A DNA stretch of 13,715 bases from an uncultured Oscillospiraceae bacterium. Its GTDB lineage: Bacteria > Bacillota > Clostridia > Oscillospirales > Ruminococcaceae. Below are positions 13,114 to 13,715 of this stretch, piece by piece. The position numbers were made by a program, and so were the translations under genes. The stretch spans positions 1 through 13,715 of the forward strand of contig CAJMEU010000074.1 in the NCBI GenBank assembly GCA_905212515.1, written 5' to 3'. The stretch's first letter is position 1, and each line of letters starts with the position of its first letter. The notes under the pieces are model-generated. The model made no database searches, was not told the DNA's origin, and was given only the letters and a program-made list of their open reading frames with translations.

Positions 13114-13715
13114 ATGAAAAAGCGCGGATTTACGCTGATCGAGCTGATCGTGGCCATGGTGATGGCCGTGCTGCTGCTGGGCGCCCTGGTGCCGCTGATG
13201 ACACTGTCCCAGAAATCGAACTACGACGGCCAGCGGCAGACCCGGGTGAACCAGGCGGGCGAGGCCATCTACGAATATGTGGCCGGCCAAATGCGGGCGG
13301 CCAACAAGGTGTTCGTGGGCTACGGCGCGCCGGGCGGGACGGACGCCCTGTATCCGGACGATTGGGAAACATGGAACCGCATCACCGTGGACGAAAACGG
13401 CCAGCTGGCCGTGAACGGCGCGGCCATCTACCCCGCCGACTACCAGCAGGCCTGCACGCTGCAGCTGAAGGCCCGGGGCCGCGACCGCACGGTGCTAGAT
13501 CTTTCGGTGCGCCTGGCCGACGCGCGCGGCGAGGGCAACAAGGGGCTGCTGTATGAAAAGGAATCGGCCGTCACCCTGCAGAACCTGACGCTGGACGCCT
13601 TTGCCCAGGCCGAGGGGTTGGCGGGCGTGTCCCTGTCGGCGGGAAGGGCCGGCGAGACCGAGGCCGCGGCGGAGGGCTACGGCCCGCTGGTGCTGGACTA
13701 CAAAGCCGGCGTCAT
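13114..13715 (+). CDS. Prepilin-like protein, cut by the window end
   Basis: The reading frame is open to the last base (200 codons visible). MKKRG precedes FTLIELIVAMVMAVLLLGALVP, a textbook class III prepilin start with Glu at +5. A helix with Gln/Arg (QKSNYDGQRQTRVNQAGEAI) and a beta-rich body follow. A segment with VRLADARGEGNKGLLYEKES resembles the central part of PilW/PilJ-type minor pilins. ATG 13114 has GGAGAGGAGGG upstream; an earlier ATG at 13092 is in a different frame that yields no pilin sequence. It starts 34 nt after the previous stop, so it continues the operon. The C-terminus and total size cannot be judged. Confidence 0.87.
   Translation, partial: MKKRGFTLIELIVAMVMAVLLLGALVPLMTLSQKSNYDGQRQTRVNQAGEAIYEYVAGQMRAANKVFVGYGAPGGTDALYPDDWETWNRITVDENGQLAVNGAAIYPADYQQACTLQLKARGRDRTVLDLSVRLADARGEGNKGLLYEKESAVTLQNLTLDAFAQAEGLAGVSLSAGRAGETEAAAEGYGPLVLDYKAGV

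Noticed and set aside
3593..13715. Competence (Com) pseudopilus or type II secretion system
   Set aside because: PilMN/PilO-type genes, PilD and several large prepilins fit a type IV pilus better; no ComGA/GB-style order and no secretin are present.

Overview
The window reads as a chromosomal segment of a high-G+C member of the Firmicutes, most likely a gut-type clostridium of the Oscillospiraceae/Ruminococcaceae kind. The grounds are a two-gene SmsCB-type Fe-S assembly pair, consensus sigma-A promoters, a class I cyclic-di-GMP riboswitch, purine-rich Shine-Dalgarno sites and a type IV pilus locus with no secretin gene in view. This placement is inference; no rRNA or other marker is present. 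Coding DNA is very G+C-rich, except for one stretch inside the main pilin gene.

Left part (1-2840): one arm of a ~200-bp inverted repeat (1-203), then a promoter and a rightward unit of a TetR/DhaS-like regulator, an SmsC/SufC-like ATPase and an SmsB/SufB-like scaffold. A strong bidirectional terminator (2797-2840) closes the unit. It also ends a small prepilin gene that runs leftward (2840-3220).

Centre (3221-5712): a consensus promoter drives a ~170-nt leader that holds a class I c-di-GMP aptamer overlapping an intrinsic terminator, followed by the main pilin gene. The pilin has a standard G+C-rich N-terminus and an A+T-rich body. Next come an unrecognised single-pass membrane protein with its own extended -10 promoter, and a complete prepilin peptidase (PilD).

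Repeat island (5713-6846): about 1.1 kb with no credible gene. It is packed with hairpins and direct repeats, and carries the second, inverted arm of the repeat found at 1-203.

Right part (6847-13715): a tight rightward operon encoding PilC, a fused PilM-PilN-type protein, a PilO-like protein and three prepilin-like proteins (504 aa with a beta-helix-like body, 432 aa, and one running off the window end). With PilD and the two upstream pilins this is most of a type IV pilus machine. No PilB or PilT motor ATPase is present, so it must lie downstream or elsewhere. The working model is that c-di-GMP controls synthesis of the main pilin, PilD matures all five prepilins, and the PilC/PilMN/PilO platform assembles them.
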